Shown piece by piece: positions 11,378 through 20,725 of a stretch of DNA of 64,000 bases (positions are counted from its first letter, which is position 1; each line of letters begins with the position of its first letter). The notes below the pieces were generated by a model. That model had not been told where the DNA came from, searched no databases, and saw only the letters and a program-made list of their open reading frames with translations. Source of the DNA: Girardinichthys multiradiatus (taxonomy: Eukaryota; Chordata; Actinopteri; Cyprinodontiformes; Goodeidae); NCBI RefSeq assembly GCF_021462225.1, contig NC_061816.1:7651390-7715389 (forward strand). The letters are read 5' to 3'. The position numbers were made by a program, and so were the translations under genes.

Positions 11378-11380
<3 letters not shown>
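10111..11380 (+). mobile_element. Nearly intact Tc1-like element, 1270 bp
   Basis: Termini are inverted repeats: caggggttggacaatgaaac at the left and its complement (gtttcattgtccaacccctg) at the right, continuing imperfectly through tgaaacacctg. TA dinucleotides flank both ends, the usual Tc1/mariner target. It lies in the sense orientation inside the large intron of the transposase-like gene. The right end runs into a (TA)n tract. Confidence 0.92.
10297..11229 (+). CDS. Tc1-like transposase, late nonsense truncation
   Basis: 310 codons. An N-terminal helix-turn-helix region (about residues 5-110, with VSRATVSRVISAY) would bind the TIRs. The catalytic domain follows, with D152 (SDES), D243 (QDDNAPIH) and E280 (SPDLNIIEPLW). 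Thirty-six residues lie between the second Asp and the Glu, so this is DD36E spacing and not the classical DD34E. Translation stops at a TAG after LQEE. The same frame continues LKIPLITVKDLY, meets a TGA, and then reads IDAVLAAKGGPTPY, the usual C-terminus. The two stops look like single-base changes (tgg to tag, cga to tga), so the product lacks about 37 residues. The HTH region also seems a few residues short. Probably inactive but recently active. Confidence 0.85.
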   Translation: MVYIPEFKRGQIVGARLAGASVTKTSGLSDVSRATVSRVISAYHQEERTTSNRINCGRKRKLSERDVRVLTRIVSKKHKTTAAQITAELNVHLNSSVSTRTVRWELHRVNIHGRAAIAKPLVTHANAKRRFQWCKEHKSWAVDNVKHVLFSDESTFTVFPTSGRVTVWRRPKEAYHPDCCMPRVKHGGGSVMVWAAISWHFLGPILVLDGRVTAKDYRTILEDHVHAMVQTLYPEGGAVYQDDNAPIHTARLVKDWFDEHESEVEHLPWPAQSPDLNIIEPLWGVLEERVRKRFPPPVSRGDLATILQEE

Positions 11381-11433
<53 letters not shown>

Positions 11434-11435
11434 GG
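11381..11435. repeat. (TA)n/(CA)n microsatellite between two Tc1 elements
   Basis: About 20 TA repeats followed by a short CA run, directly at the TA-flanked end of the element at 10111-11380. It makes a ready target for TA-specific insertion. Confidence 0.9.
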
Positions 11436-12134
11436 TACAGACCAAAAGTTTGGACACACCTTCTTATTCAAAGAGTTGTCTTTATTTTCATGACTATGAA
11501 TATTGTAGCTTCACACTGAAGGCATCAAAACTATGAATTAATACATGTGGAATTATATACTGAACAAAAAAGTGTGAAACAACTGAAAATATGTCTTATA
11601 TTCTAGGTTCTTCAAAGTAGCCACCTTCTGCTTTGATTACTGCTCCACACACTCTTGGCATTCTGTTGATGAGCTTCAAGAGGTCGTCACCTGAAATGGT
11701 TTTCACTTCACAGGTGTGCCCTGTCAGGTTTAATAAGTTGGATTTCAAGCCTTATAAATGGGGTTGGGACCATCAGTTGTGTTGTGCAGGAGGTGGATAC
11801 AGTACACAGCTGATAGTCCTACTGAATAAACTGTTAGAATTTGTATTATGGCAAGAAAAAAGCAGCTAAGTAAAGAAAAACGAGTGGCCATCATTACTTT
11901 AAGAAATGAAGGTCAGTCAGTTTGAACAATTGGGAAAACTTTGAAAGTGTCCCCAAGTGCAGTCGCAAAAACCATCAAGCGCTACAAAGAAACTGGCTCA
12001 CATGAGGACCACCCCAGGAAAGGAAGACCAAGAGTCACCTCTGCTGCGGACGATAAGTTCATCCGAGTCACCAGCCTCAGAAATCGCAGGTTAACATCAG
12101 TTCAAATTAGAGAACAGGTCACAATGCCACACAG

Positions 12135-13608
12135 TTATTTTTATTTTTTTACCGTGTCCTGTCCAGCAGAGTAGCGCTCAGAATTGTTGTCTGAGTGCCA
12201 AGAAATTGCCCAACAGATTTACTTTCACAGGCAGAGCATCACAGCTAATGCTTTAAAGCTCTGCTTGATATTTATAAAATAAACTTTATTATAATTTTCT
12301 TTGGGAATATTTCAATTGTTACGGACACGGAGACTGAAATGAAAAGGAAAAAAGAAGCTCAAAAAAGAAAGAGATGGGGGGAAAAAGGGGAGGAAAGAGT
12401 GGAGGAGAGAAAGAAGGATGAAGAGAATACAAGATTACACCCTGCTTGCTTATACACCTGCAGCTGTTTTTTTGTTTTTTTAACAAAATAGTACACAGTA
12501 ATTCTGAATGTAAAATGTACTTAGTGAGAGGTGCAGCCCGATATAGAACATCTGTGTATCTGTCAACACCTGAAGCTTAACACCTGTGAGTATGAGTGTG
12601 GACGCGCTTTTGTATACAAGGTTTCTCCACAAAAATATGCAATAGCGAGTGTGAGGACCCACAGGCCTGCCCCATGGTCCCTGGACGGACACTGAGGACA
12701 CATCCAAAGCCACAGACATCCAAAGGCCCCCCAAAGCACAGGAACCCCGGGAGAACCGCCTCCGGGACTACCGCAACCCCCCCAGAGAAGAGCAGTTGAG
12801 AGTCCCCTTCCCTTCCGGGGCAGAGGCAGGCAGACAGCGCCGGCACCGCCCAGACCCGGGTGACCCCGGCCCGGCTTCCGCCCCGAACCCTGTCCCCAAC
12901 AACCCCCATCCACCTCCGGAGAGCATGGCCCAAAGCAGCCCGCCAACCGGAGCCGCCCCAGGACGGAGCAGTCCCGACCCCCCAACGAGCTCCGATCCCA
13001 ACCCTATGAGTCTCCCACCCCCAGTGAACCCCAACAAGAACTTCCCCACAGGGCCACCCCCAACAAGGACACTGATATTAAACACATCCCCCCAAACCCA
13101 AACGCCACGAATCCCCTCCCCCACAGGGGCACACCCCGACAGGTGAACTCCATGGCCGAGAAGCCACACCCACACGGCGCAAGCTCCACACACAACCCCG
13201 CTCTAAAAACCCCTGCCGCACCCCGCTCCCCCACCACACAGCGTGCAGCAACAGCAAGGCAAAGGCCCCGCGAAACGCTAGCACCGCACCCACAACGGGA
13301 CCCCCGAACCCGCACCATGATGAGACAAACTCATCCACCAAGAGGTCCCCGGCCAGCGGCAGGTACCCAGGGCCAGTGTCCCCCACCACGCCCCCCTCAG
13401 CCACAAAAATCACTACATCACTGCCACTGCAACGACCGCCCAGGGAGAAACACTATCCAGCTCAGCTCCACCATCGCCGCCCAGTCGATCCAAACACCAG
13501 TGACGCCACGCCCTAGAAGTGGACACAACCCCTCCACCCCACAGGCCGCAGCCCCTTCACGCCACCCCCAGCCCACCGCCCCGATCCCCCCTCGGACACG
13601 ACAGCCAG
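12135..13608 (-). mobile_element. Unclassified retroelement-like insertion, 1474 bp
   Basis: Flanked by near-identical direct repeats, caggtcacaatgccacacag (12115-12134) and caggtcagccacacag (13609-13624), as expected of target-site duplication. A T-rich run (ttatttttattttttt) at the left edge is the complement of an A-rich tail, so the element points to the minus strand and looks LINE/SINE-like. The paralogous Tc1 copy at 14457-15432 shows the uninterrupted site. The C-rich part (12640-13600) yields proline-rich chance frames on plus and Gly/Val-rich ones on minus, with no reverse-transcriptase motif. It may be the non-coding 5' part of a larger element, joined to a 3' end. Confidence 0.6.
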
Positions 13609-13795
13609 CAGGTCAGCCACACAGAGTTCTAGCAGCAGACACATCTCTAGAACAACTGTTAAGAGGAGACTGTGTGAATCAGGCCTTCGTGGTAAAATAG
13701 CTGCTAGGAAACCACTGCTGAGGACAGGCAACAAGCAGAAGAGACTTGTTTGGGTTAAAGAACACAAGGAATGGACATTAGACCAGTGGAAATCT

Positions 13796-14391
13796 GTGCT
13801 TTGGTCTGATGAGTCCAAGTTTGAGATCTTTGGTTCCAACCACCGTGTCTTTGTGTGGCGCAGAAGAGGTGAACGGATGGACTCTACATGCCTGGTTCCC
13901 ACCGTGAAGAATGGAGGAAGAAGTGTGATGGTGTGGGGGTGCTTTGCTGATGACACTGTTGGGGATTTATTCAAAATTGAAGGCATACTGAACCAGCATG
14001 GCTACCACAGCATCTGCAGCGGCATGCTATTCCTTCCGGTTTGCGTTTAGTTGGACCATCATTTATTTTTCAACAGGACAATGACCCCAAACACACCTCC
14101 AGGCTGTGTAAGGGCTGTTTGACCAAGAAGGAGAGTGATGGGGGGCTGTGCCAGATGACCTGGGCTCCACAGTCACCGGACCTGAAGCCAATCGAGATGG
14201 TTTGGGGTGAGCTGGACCGCAGAGTGAAGGCAAAAGGGCCAACAAGTGCTAAGCATCTCTGGGAACTCCTTCAAGACTGTTGGAAAACCATTTCAGGTGA
14301 CTACCTCTTGAAGCTCATCAACATAATGCCAAGAGTGTGCAGAGCAGTAATCAAAGCAAAAGGTGGCTACTTTGAAGAACCTAGAATATAA
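13796..14391 (+). pseudogene. Tc1-like transposase catalytic half, frameshifted
   Basis: Reads LWSDESKFEIFGS (first Asp), GERMDSTCLVPTVKNGG and MVWGCF, then loses frame near 14041. The second frame reads FIFQQDNDPKHTS (second Asp) and SPDLKPIEMVW (Glu), ending VCRAVIKAKGGYF. All three acidic residues are present, but the frameshift and the 1.5-kb insertion upstream prevent a full product. Confidence 0.85.
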
Positions 14392-14456
14392 GACATATTT
14401 TCAGATGTTTCACACTTTTTTGTTCAGTATATAATTCCACATGTGTTAATAAATCC

Positions 14457-15426
14457 CCAACAGTGTCACCAGCAAAGCACCCCCACACCATCACACCTCC
14501 TCCTCCATTCTTCATGGTGGGAACCAGGCATGTAGAGTCCATCCGTTCACCTCTTCTGCGCCACACAAAGACACGGTGGTTGGAACCAAAGATCTCAAAC
14601 TTGGACTCATCAGACCAAAGCACAGATTTCCACTGGTCTAATGTCCATTCCTTGTGTTCTTTAGGCCAAACAAGTCTCTTCTGCTTGTTGCCTGTCCTCA
14701 GCAGTGGTTTCCTAGCAGCTATTTTACCATGAAGGCCTGATTCACACAGTCTCCTCTTAACAGTTGTTCTAGAGATGTGTCTGCTGCTAGAACTCTGTAT
14801 TGACCTGTTCTCTAATCTGAGCTGCTGTTAACCTGCGATTTCTTAGGCTGGTGACTCGGATGAACTTATCGTCCACAGCAGAGGTGACTCTTGGTCTTCC
14901 TTTCCTGGGGCGGTCCTCATGTGAGCCAGTTTCTTTGTAGCGCTTGATGGTTTTTGCGACTGCACTTCAGACTGACTGACCTTTATTTCTTAAAGTAATG
15001 ATGGCCACTCGTTTTTCTTTACTTAGAATTTGAATTATGGCAAGAAAAAAGCAGCTAATAGTCTATTCAGTAGGACTATCAGCTGTGTACTGTATCCACC
15101 TTCTGCACAACACAACTGATGGTCCCAACCCCATTTATAAGGCTTGAAATCCCACTTATTAAACCTGACAGGGCACACCTGTGAAGTGAAAACCATTTCA
15201 GGTGACTACTTCTTGAAGCTCATCAACAGAATGCCAAGAGTGTGTGGAGCATTAATCAAAGCAAAAGGTGGCTACTTTAAAGAACCTAGAATATAAGACA
15301 TATTTTTAGTTGTTTCATACTTTTTTGTTCAGTATATAATTCCACATGTGTTAATTCATAGTTTTGATGCCTTCGGTGTGAAGCTACAATATTCATAGTC
15401 GTGAAAATAAAGACAACTCTTTGAAT

Positions 15427-15432
<6 letters not shown>
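14457..15432 (-). mobile_element. Partial inverted second copy of the same Tc1 element
   Basis: Minus-strand copy of the 5' two-fifths of the element at 11436. From the right it has the terminal region (15432 leftwards), the HTH part, the first-Asp region (14460-14623, LWSDESKFEIFGS) and then a break within GDTVGDL, at the junction with copy 1. Its HTH region carries the uninterrupted version of the site filled by the insertion in copy 1. A segment of about 33 bp (15025-15058) is in reverse orientation relative to the rest of the copy. The outer TIR end is clipped at a (TA)n tract. Confidence 0.82.

Positions 15433-15470
<38 letters not shown>
15430..15470. repeat. (TA)n microsatellite
   Basis: About 20 TA repeats bordering the right end of the inverted Tc1 cluster, mirroring the tract on its left side. 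Confidence 0.9.
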
Positions 15471-15471
<1 letters not shown>

Positions 15472-15537
15472 CGTGGACTATTTATTATTTACCTACTTCT
15501 GTTGATTATTAAATATTCTTGTGTGTCTTCTTTTTAG

Positions 15538-16558
15538 GGATTGCTGTGCTTCCTTCAAGATCTCAGACTGCATTACTGGTGAGCATCTAAACTGGGATGC
15601 CTGGAAAACAACCCCTTCCATTGTAGCTGCAGCTACTTCAGGACCCCTGACTAATACTTGTGCCTCAAGGTCATGCTACAATCCGAACATTGTCGTAAAG
15701 CTAGACTTGTTCCACTGTCTGTAGCGCTTTTCAAGGGAGTGCACAACTGAACATCACCCTCTTTTCAGCACTTTCTCCCAGCTCCTCTCTGCTGCTTTCT
15801 CTGTGGTGGATCAGGAGGATCTAAAGAAGATCAAGGAGGCCTATGAGTTCTGTGGTAATGTACCAGCCAATCCAACCAAACAACACATCCGGGAGCATGT
15901 TCTGCATGGAGTGACCCCGAGCTCTCTGAGGGCATAATGTACAGGTATGGTGGAACGCTTCACCTAAACCATGTGTCCAGAGAAGGTGTAAAGGTCCCCA
16001 TTTGGATTCCTGTCATAGGTACATCACAGCAGGAAAGTTACCATTTCCATCAGGCCCAGTGGGTCACTGGAAACCTGGTCTCCACTGAGCTGTTCCAAGC
16101 ACAGGGCATGACAGGAGTTGTGCGTTGGAACTACCAAAGACTGGTGGAAATGAAGCAGCCTGGCGTTGTCCTTCCTGCTGTGTTTGATCCAGCTTTGATA
16201 GCTGAATTAAACAATTCTCCCAAAAGGGTCACTGGCCAGGAAAAGTATCCTGCACTCCAGATCTCAAATAGGGACACAGGAGAAAGATTCAGACTTCAGT
16301 ACGAAGAACCCGGCTGCCGCCCAGTACCTCTTGATTGGGACAAACATCGGACTTTGAAAAGAGGAGTAGCAGCTCCTCCACAGCTTTCTCTGCCATCATC
16401 CATCACCAAACAAGTACAAACTCCACATGTGACATTGAGCTCAAATTTGACTGTTCCACCTGCTGAGGCATCAGCAGCACAACCAGCCTCCAGTCCCTCT
16501 TCTGGTGGCTTCCAAAAGCAGGAAATACGCACAGAATTCCTCCAGGTTTCTCCAACAG
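15538..16558 (+). pseudogene. Transposase-like gene, central catalytic exon
   Basis: Entered through acceptor tctttttag, with the upstream donor phase restoring WVDR-DCCASFK. It reads EHLNWDAWKTT, NIVVKLDLFHCL (second candidate catalytic Asp), then a TAG at 15722 where coding otherwise continues RFSRECTTEHHPLF to VDQEDLKKIKEAYEFCG and PTKQHIREHV. A frame change near 15930, probably with loss of sequence, leads into MYRYGGTLHLNHV, GTSQQESYHFHQAQWVTG, RWNYQRL, EKYPALQISNRDTGERF and PLDWDKH. It ends at donor CAACAG/gtgagc. A third catalytic acid cannot be placed with confidence; the Glu of GTSQQES is one candidate. Confidence 0.6.
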
Positions 16559-16654
16559 GTGAGCGAACACAGTGCTATCTCTTTACATTTCTGTATTAAA
16601 TTCAGGGATGTATACATTAGACTGATGGATTGTACGTATCTTATTGGGTTTCAG

Positions 16655-17694
16655 AAACTTCACATCCTTTGCCTCTGCGATCTTCACCAAGAAGTGCCCG
16701 GACTAGAGCAGTAAAGATAGGTGGACGTGTCTTTGTGTTGGATCACACACGCTGGACACCACCAAAGAAAGAGGTGATTGATGGCTTGCTGCATAAACAC
16801 CATGGGCAGAAGGAGATTCTGAATGCTGTGGATAAGAAATATGCAGACATTGTTCGTCGGTCTCCCATGAATCCCGACAGTTTGTTGCACCCAACAACCA
16901 AACATCACATCTCCTGGTATGTAAAGCACTTGGCAAAGGCCCTGAACACCAGCTCTTCGTTAAACACAAGCCCAGAAAAACTTGTGGAAACCCAGGAACT
17001 GTGGCACACTTTAACTGAGAGGAGTCAGTCAACCAGTGTGTCTGTGACCACCATCGAGCCGGCAGTCTTCAACCCACCTGCACCTGCTTTGTCCACACCT
17101 ATCACGCAGGACTCCTTAGAAAAAACTGTGGAGGGCATTTTAAATAAGCAGCAGCAACAACAGCCTGAGCAGAAGAAAAGACAGACAAAGACTTGTCTTT
17201 CCTGTGGACAGCCAAAGTCTCGTTATGAGACTGATGGTTCCTCCATTCATTTCTTCTTCCAGCAGGGACCTGTTCATTATTTCTACTGCTCAAAAAAGGT
17301 ACATGATACTTACGTTGCCGAAGGACTTTCCAAACCAAACATATCCTTTGAGGAAATTTCCACCACAACATTCTTTCAAAGGGAACTGCAGGAAACAAAG
17401 AAACTGGTAGGGGAAAAATCAGAAAAGAAGAGAAAAAGGACAGAATCTCAGCCAACAGGTTGTGTTTGCAGATTTTGCCACAAAGACCTGAAACAGGGAC
17501 CAAACAGCCCACATGTTCATACTGGGTTGCCTGGTGTGGCAGGAAAATATATATATTGTCCATCTAAGGTTCTTTCTATTTACCAGTCACAGGGTATGGT
17601 CAAGGAGATGAGTTGGAAGGAGTTTTCAGAGTCTCCTTTCTATGAGGCAGAGAAACAGAGATGGGTGGCTGAGAGAAAAATAAACAACATATAG
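16655..17694 (+). pseudogene. Transposase-like gene, C-terminal exon with two Cys modules
   Basis: Intact frame from acceptor gggtttcag to a TAG at 17692, phase-matched to the previous exon. It opens ETSHPLPLRSSP, then GGRVFVLDHTRWTPP, a helical linker, a Gln/Lys-rich stretch, and two related modules about 90 residues apart: CLSCGQPKSRY with YFYCSKKVHDTY, then CVCRFCHKDLK with YIYCPSKVLSIY. Each has a CxxC followed 25-28 residues later by an aromatic-Y-C-x-x-K-V motif, so they look like a duplicated zinc-binding unit. This exon has no inactivating change, unlike the others. Confidence 0.6.
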
Positions 17695-17699
17695 TTCTA

Positions 17700-18720
17700 T
17701 TGAGATGGTTTCTTTAGCTATTTTATTATTATTCAATATGTTCATATATTTAAACAAATCTGAATATACTGTAAATATTGGAAGTTTACATATGTAAATA
17801 TTTAACAGAAAGGTAACATTATAACAAGGATACAGTCTTTTGGTATTTTATTTATCTGTACCCTAAAGGTATTTTCAGGGAAGTCCAGAATGTCTTCATA
17901 TTGTTTACAGTGGAAATCTGTAATTTGTTCCATTTTTGAAAAATAGTTGTGTAATCCCAGTTTGATATAACAAATTTTGTCTTTGTAAATTTGTTTTTTG
18001 TACAGCTGTAACCAAACTTGCTTTAGGTTTATTTCTGACATGCTGATCCTTCTGCACACACTGTTTTTATTTATTTATTTTTTGTTTTTATTTAATGTCA
18101 AACTTGCTCCATTATCCTATTATTTCATTTATTCTACCACAGAAATTTGGTTGTCAAAGCTTAAAATTACATGGTTGTGGCTCTAAAAAGCTCTATTGGA
18201 AGCTGTTTTTGCCTTGTTTACTAGAAACATCTCATTTCTGTATTGATCTAATATATAGAATGTCTAATCTTTATTTTCATAGAAATATATTATTTTATAT
18301 CCTTATTTCTTAAAATATTGTATAATTTGTAAATTATATACCTATTATATACATATGTAATTATCCATCCATCCAAATTATTAAATTTTTTTTATTCAGA
18401 TACCATTTTTTTATATTTATGTGTATTTGAACTGTTGTTTCTCTTTTTTAAAACAAAATAAAAAAAATTATGTAAACAAATTTGCTTGGTTTGATTAAAT
18501 TGCACATTATAAGAAACCAATTTACACTCTGCGTATATCTGCCATAAAGAATGTATCTGTGTAGAAGACAAAACATCTTTAGGTAAAAGCAAATGTATTG
18601 TGCTGCTTTCTAGTAAAGTTTTAAAATATAGTAATAACTCCTGTTTTCAAGACACACCAAGAAAATCCTATCATAAATGAACGTAAAGAAAATAATTCAG
18701 AGGAATAGTGAATCATTATA
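17700..18720. other. AT-rich stretch without identifiable gene
   Basis: Follows the end of the transposase-like frame. Several 'aataaa' and 'attaaa' words occur (for example near 18455) that could serve as a polyadenylation signal for the upstream locus. There is a short ccatccatcc microsatellite near 18363. I see no gene. Confidence 0.5.
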
Positions 18721-18855
18721 GCAGTTTCGTTGTATAATTCAGAGCAAACACTGATGCTAAATCCTGTAATCAGAGGTCCTGCAATTTCTATTACTGCAAT
18801 TACAGTCCAGTATTGCAATGTGTCAGCGAATTACACCTATACACAACTGGCCCCA

Positions 18856-18895
18856 GGATGGCAGGCAAGAATTCTACCACTGAAACATCAATGCC
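18856..18895 (-). pseudogene. tRNA-Gly 5' fragment
   Basis: On the minus strand this matches the D arm and anticodon region of the tRNA-Gly genes at 24237, 25202 and 25879 (ggcaggc, gaattctaccactgaa) with substitutions, and lacks the T arm. The flank that follows (gccaggtctccagatctaat, 18959-18978) also matches the flanks of the intact copies, so it is an old duplicate of the Gly-Asp unit. Confidence 0.75.
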
Positions 18896-19057
18896 TACAT
18901 AAACTCATCCTTCTCGTGCACAAGCACACAGACACAATGTGTGGTAGCCTGAAAGGAAGGCCAGGTCTCCAGATCTAATCACAACGTCGGAGCATAAGGA
19001 TTTGAGAAGCTTGATCTAGTACTGGCGACAATCTAACTTAGCCGCTCTTTTCCCAAC

Positions 19058-19095
19058 TCCTTGTTTGTATAGTGGTGAGTATCCCCGCCTGTCAC
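19058..19095 (+). pseudogene. tRNA-Asp 5' half fragment
   Basis: TCCTTGTTTGTATAGTGG to CCTGTCAC matches tRNA-Asp through the anticodon and then diverges, losing the T arm and 3' acceptor. It follows the tRNA-Gly fragment by about 160 bp, as in the unit at 24.2-24.5 kb. Confidence 0.8.
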
Positions 19096-19270
19096 ACGTC
19101 ACGCCTTTGCACTTGACCTTGTCAATGCTGTATGCTTCTTAAAAATAACATGACAAGACAGTTTGCTACAAAAACATGGTAGGTATACTAGGACATGTAT
19201 CTCACGAGGTCAACGCACCAGACTTGTAAATCAAAAATGCTTGTTTCCACAAACAGTAGTGCTTCGTGGA

Positions 19271-20196
19271 TAGGGCTGTGTTAAAAAAATTGATTTTGCA
19301 ATTTAGAATCGATCCTCATATGAATTCCTAAAGATCTATTCATATAACGAAAGATCGATTTTTTAAAGGTGCATTTTCCACTCTGAGCTTTAATGTGTGA
19401 GCCGGCACTTCCGGATCCACTCCAGTAGGTGGTGGTGATGCACCAAAAAGCTGTTTGCCAACCGCCACCATACAGGAAGAAGAAGAAAAATAAGGAAAAG
19501 AACAACAACACCATACACGGGTTTGCATAAAGACGTTTTAACATGGCATCGGGCCATTCGGGTAATGTTAGCCAAGCCCTGGCGTTAAAAACGCCCGACA
19601 GATTCAAAGCCCCTATCTGGCAATATTTCGGATTCAGAGACATTGTAGACATAGATGAGCTTGAAAAAAGCAAAGCTATTTGCAACACATGCCGAGTAGA
19701 AGTGAAATATTGTGGCTGAGAATGTCAGGTTTTGTTTATATTGACAATTAAAATAAAACTGCATTTGTATTTAACAGAAACATCTTTAAGGGGAATTTTT
19801 AATGTCATATTTTGCCAGGTTAGTGTCCAAATAGCAGCTGTAGATATCTCTGGCATGCTCTGTTTTCTACCCTGGATCTGTTTGGGTATTCTGCCCTATA
19901 GCATGTTTGTGATAGCAACTGTTAGGACATTCAGTAAGATAGTTTAATCCTTACAGCCACCATTACCAACCATTACTTTATTAATTCACAGTTGAATGTT
20001 AATATAATACTAGAATCAATATGTTTCATAACTACATGGTCATGTAATTCACGTAACAGCTTAAAAAAATTTAACACCAGCAATCCAATATCGAATTGGA
20101 TTGAATCAAATCGATAAGAATCGAAAATAATCGATTATAAATCTTGAGAATTGGAATCGAATTGATTCTTGAAATTTGAATCGATACCCAGCACTA
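19271..20196 (+). mobile_element. hAT-type non-autonomous element with BED-finger exon
   Basis: Imperfect short TIRs (tagggctgtg at the left, complement tagtgctggg at the right) and AT-rich subterminal 'gaatcgat' repeats. It is flanked by a probable 8-bp target duplication (ttcgtgga / ctcgtggc). A paralogous segment at about 20600-20640 has a single, uninterrupted ctcgtgga in the same context, giving a natural empty site. Size is 926 bp; no hAT transposase core is present. Confidence 0.75.
19543..19719 (+). pseudogene. BED-type zinc-finger exon of the hAT element
   Basis: A 58-codon frame starting MASGHSGNVSQ. It has the BED-finger features: aromatic W and YF (PIWQYFGF) and a CxxC pair (ICNTCRVEV). 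It ends in a TGA right after KYCG, before the His part of the finger, which would be in a following exon. It is a leftover DNA-binding exon of a hAT transposase, or of a zbed-like gene derived from one. Confidence 0.7.
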
Positions 20197-20314
20197 CTCG
20201 TGGCTGTTAGAAGAACTATTACCACTGGCACTGTTTATGTTTAATCCCTGTGGTAATCGATTCCTTTGGCATTGCTCCTGAATTTTTGGAGAACTACCAG
20301 TTAAGAGGAGGGTA

Positions 20315-20371
20315 GGCGCTGTGGCTTAGTTGGTCAAAGTACCTCTCTAGTAAACAGGAGATTCTGGGTTC
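20315..20371 (+). pseudogene. tRNA-Thr (AGT)-like, 3' truncated
   Basis: Matches vertebrate tRNA-Thr(AGT) from the 5' acceptor through the D arm (gtggcttagttgg) and anticodon loop CTAGTAA to the start of the T arm, then diverges (ttcccgcctctt). It lacks the 3' acceptor and so is a pseudogene. Confidence 0.75.
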
Positions 20372-20725
20372 CCGCCTCTTAAGCAAATTGTTTTTAAATG
20401 TTATCAACATAACTACAAGAAACGTTGTGCTGGTTTGGCTTTGCACTTGACCTTATCAAGACTCAAGTCAATGTTGTATGCTTTTAAAAATAACATGACA
20501 AGGCAGTTTGCTACAAAAACATTGTAGGTATACTAGGACATGTATCTCACGAGGTCATACCACCAGATCTGTAAATAGAAAATCCCGCGTACCACAAACA
20601 GTAGTGCCTCGTGGATGTTAGAAGAACTATTACCACTTGCACTGTTTATGTTTAATCCCTGTGGTAATCGATTCTTTTGGCATGGTTCCTGAATTTTTAG
20701 AGAACTACTTGTTAAATGGAGGCTA

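Larger units (their letters stand above)
11436..14456 (+). mobile_element. Tc1-like element interrupted by a retroelement-like insertion
   Basis: Begins with the TIR 'tacagaccaaaagtttggac' and a long terminal region whose complement recurs at the 3' side. Host-strand coding is readable in two parts: HTH (11941-12115, KTIKRYKETGSHEDH) and catalytic domain (from about 13625 to 14391). The middle is interrupted at 12135-13608. The right end stops at about 14456 inside the terminal region (ccacatgtgttaat) and joins an inverted second copy. An earlier TGA (11923) and frame changes mean no intact transposase. Confidence 0.85.
7401..17694 (+). pseudogene. Decayed multi-exon DDE-transposase-like gene (whole locus)
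   Basis: Separate coding blocks at 7401-8073, 8206-8274, 8936-9819, 15538-16558 and 16655-17694 read in one order and orientation. Two junctions can be joined exactly at canonical GT/AG sites with matching phase: 9819 to 15538, giving WVDRDCC across the splice, and 16558 to 16655, giving SPT-ETSHP. In order the protein shows an N-terminal GKYKGKSFRWLL motif, a Cys-pair zinc-ribbon-like block resembling the DUF6729 type, an Asp followed by DCC, a KLDLFH motif (a second candidate catalytic Asp), and a C-terminal tail with two Cys modules. The layout and motifs suggest a transposase fold, or a host gene derived from one; that is inference from family resemblance. Decay is clear: a one-base frameshift near 7803, stops at 9016 and 15722, a frame change near 9440, and a frame change with probable loss near 15930. 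The intron at 9820-15537 is filled with Tc1 elements. A shorter related fragment lies at 23.5-23.8 kb. Confidence 0.6.

Noticed and set aside
12796..13700. Proline-rich plus-strand frames and Gly/Val-rich minus-strand frames
   Set aside because: Compositional artefacts of a C-rich insert inside a Tc1 element; no domain motif, no splice context.
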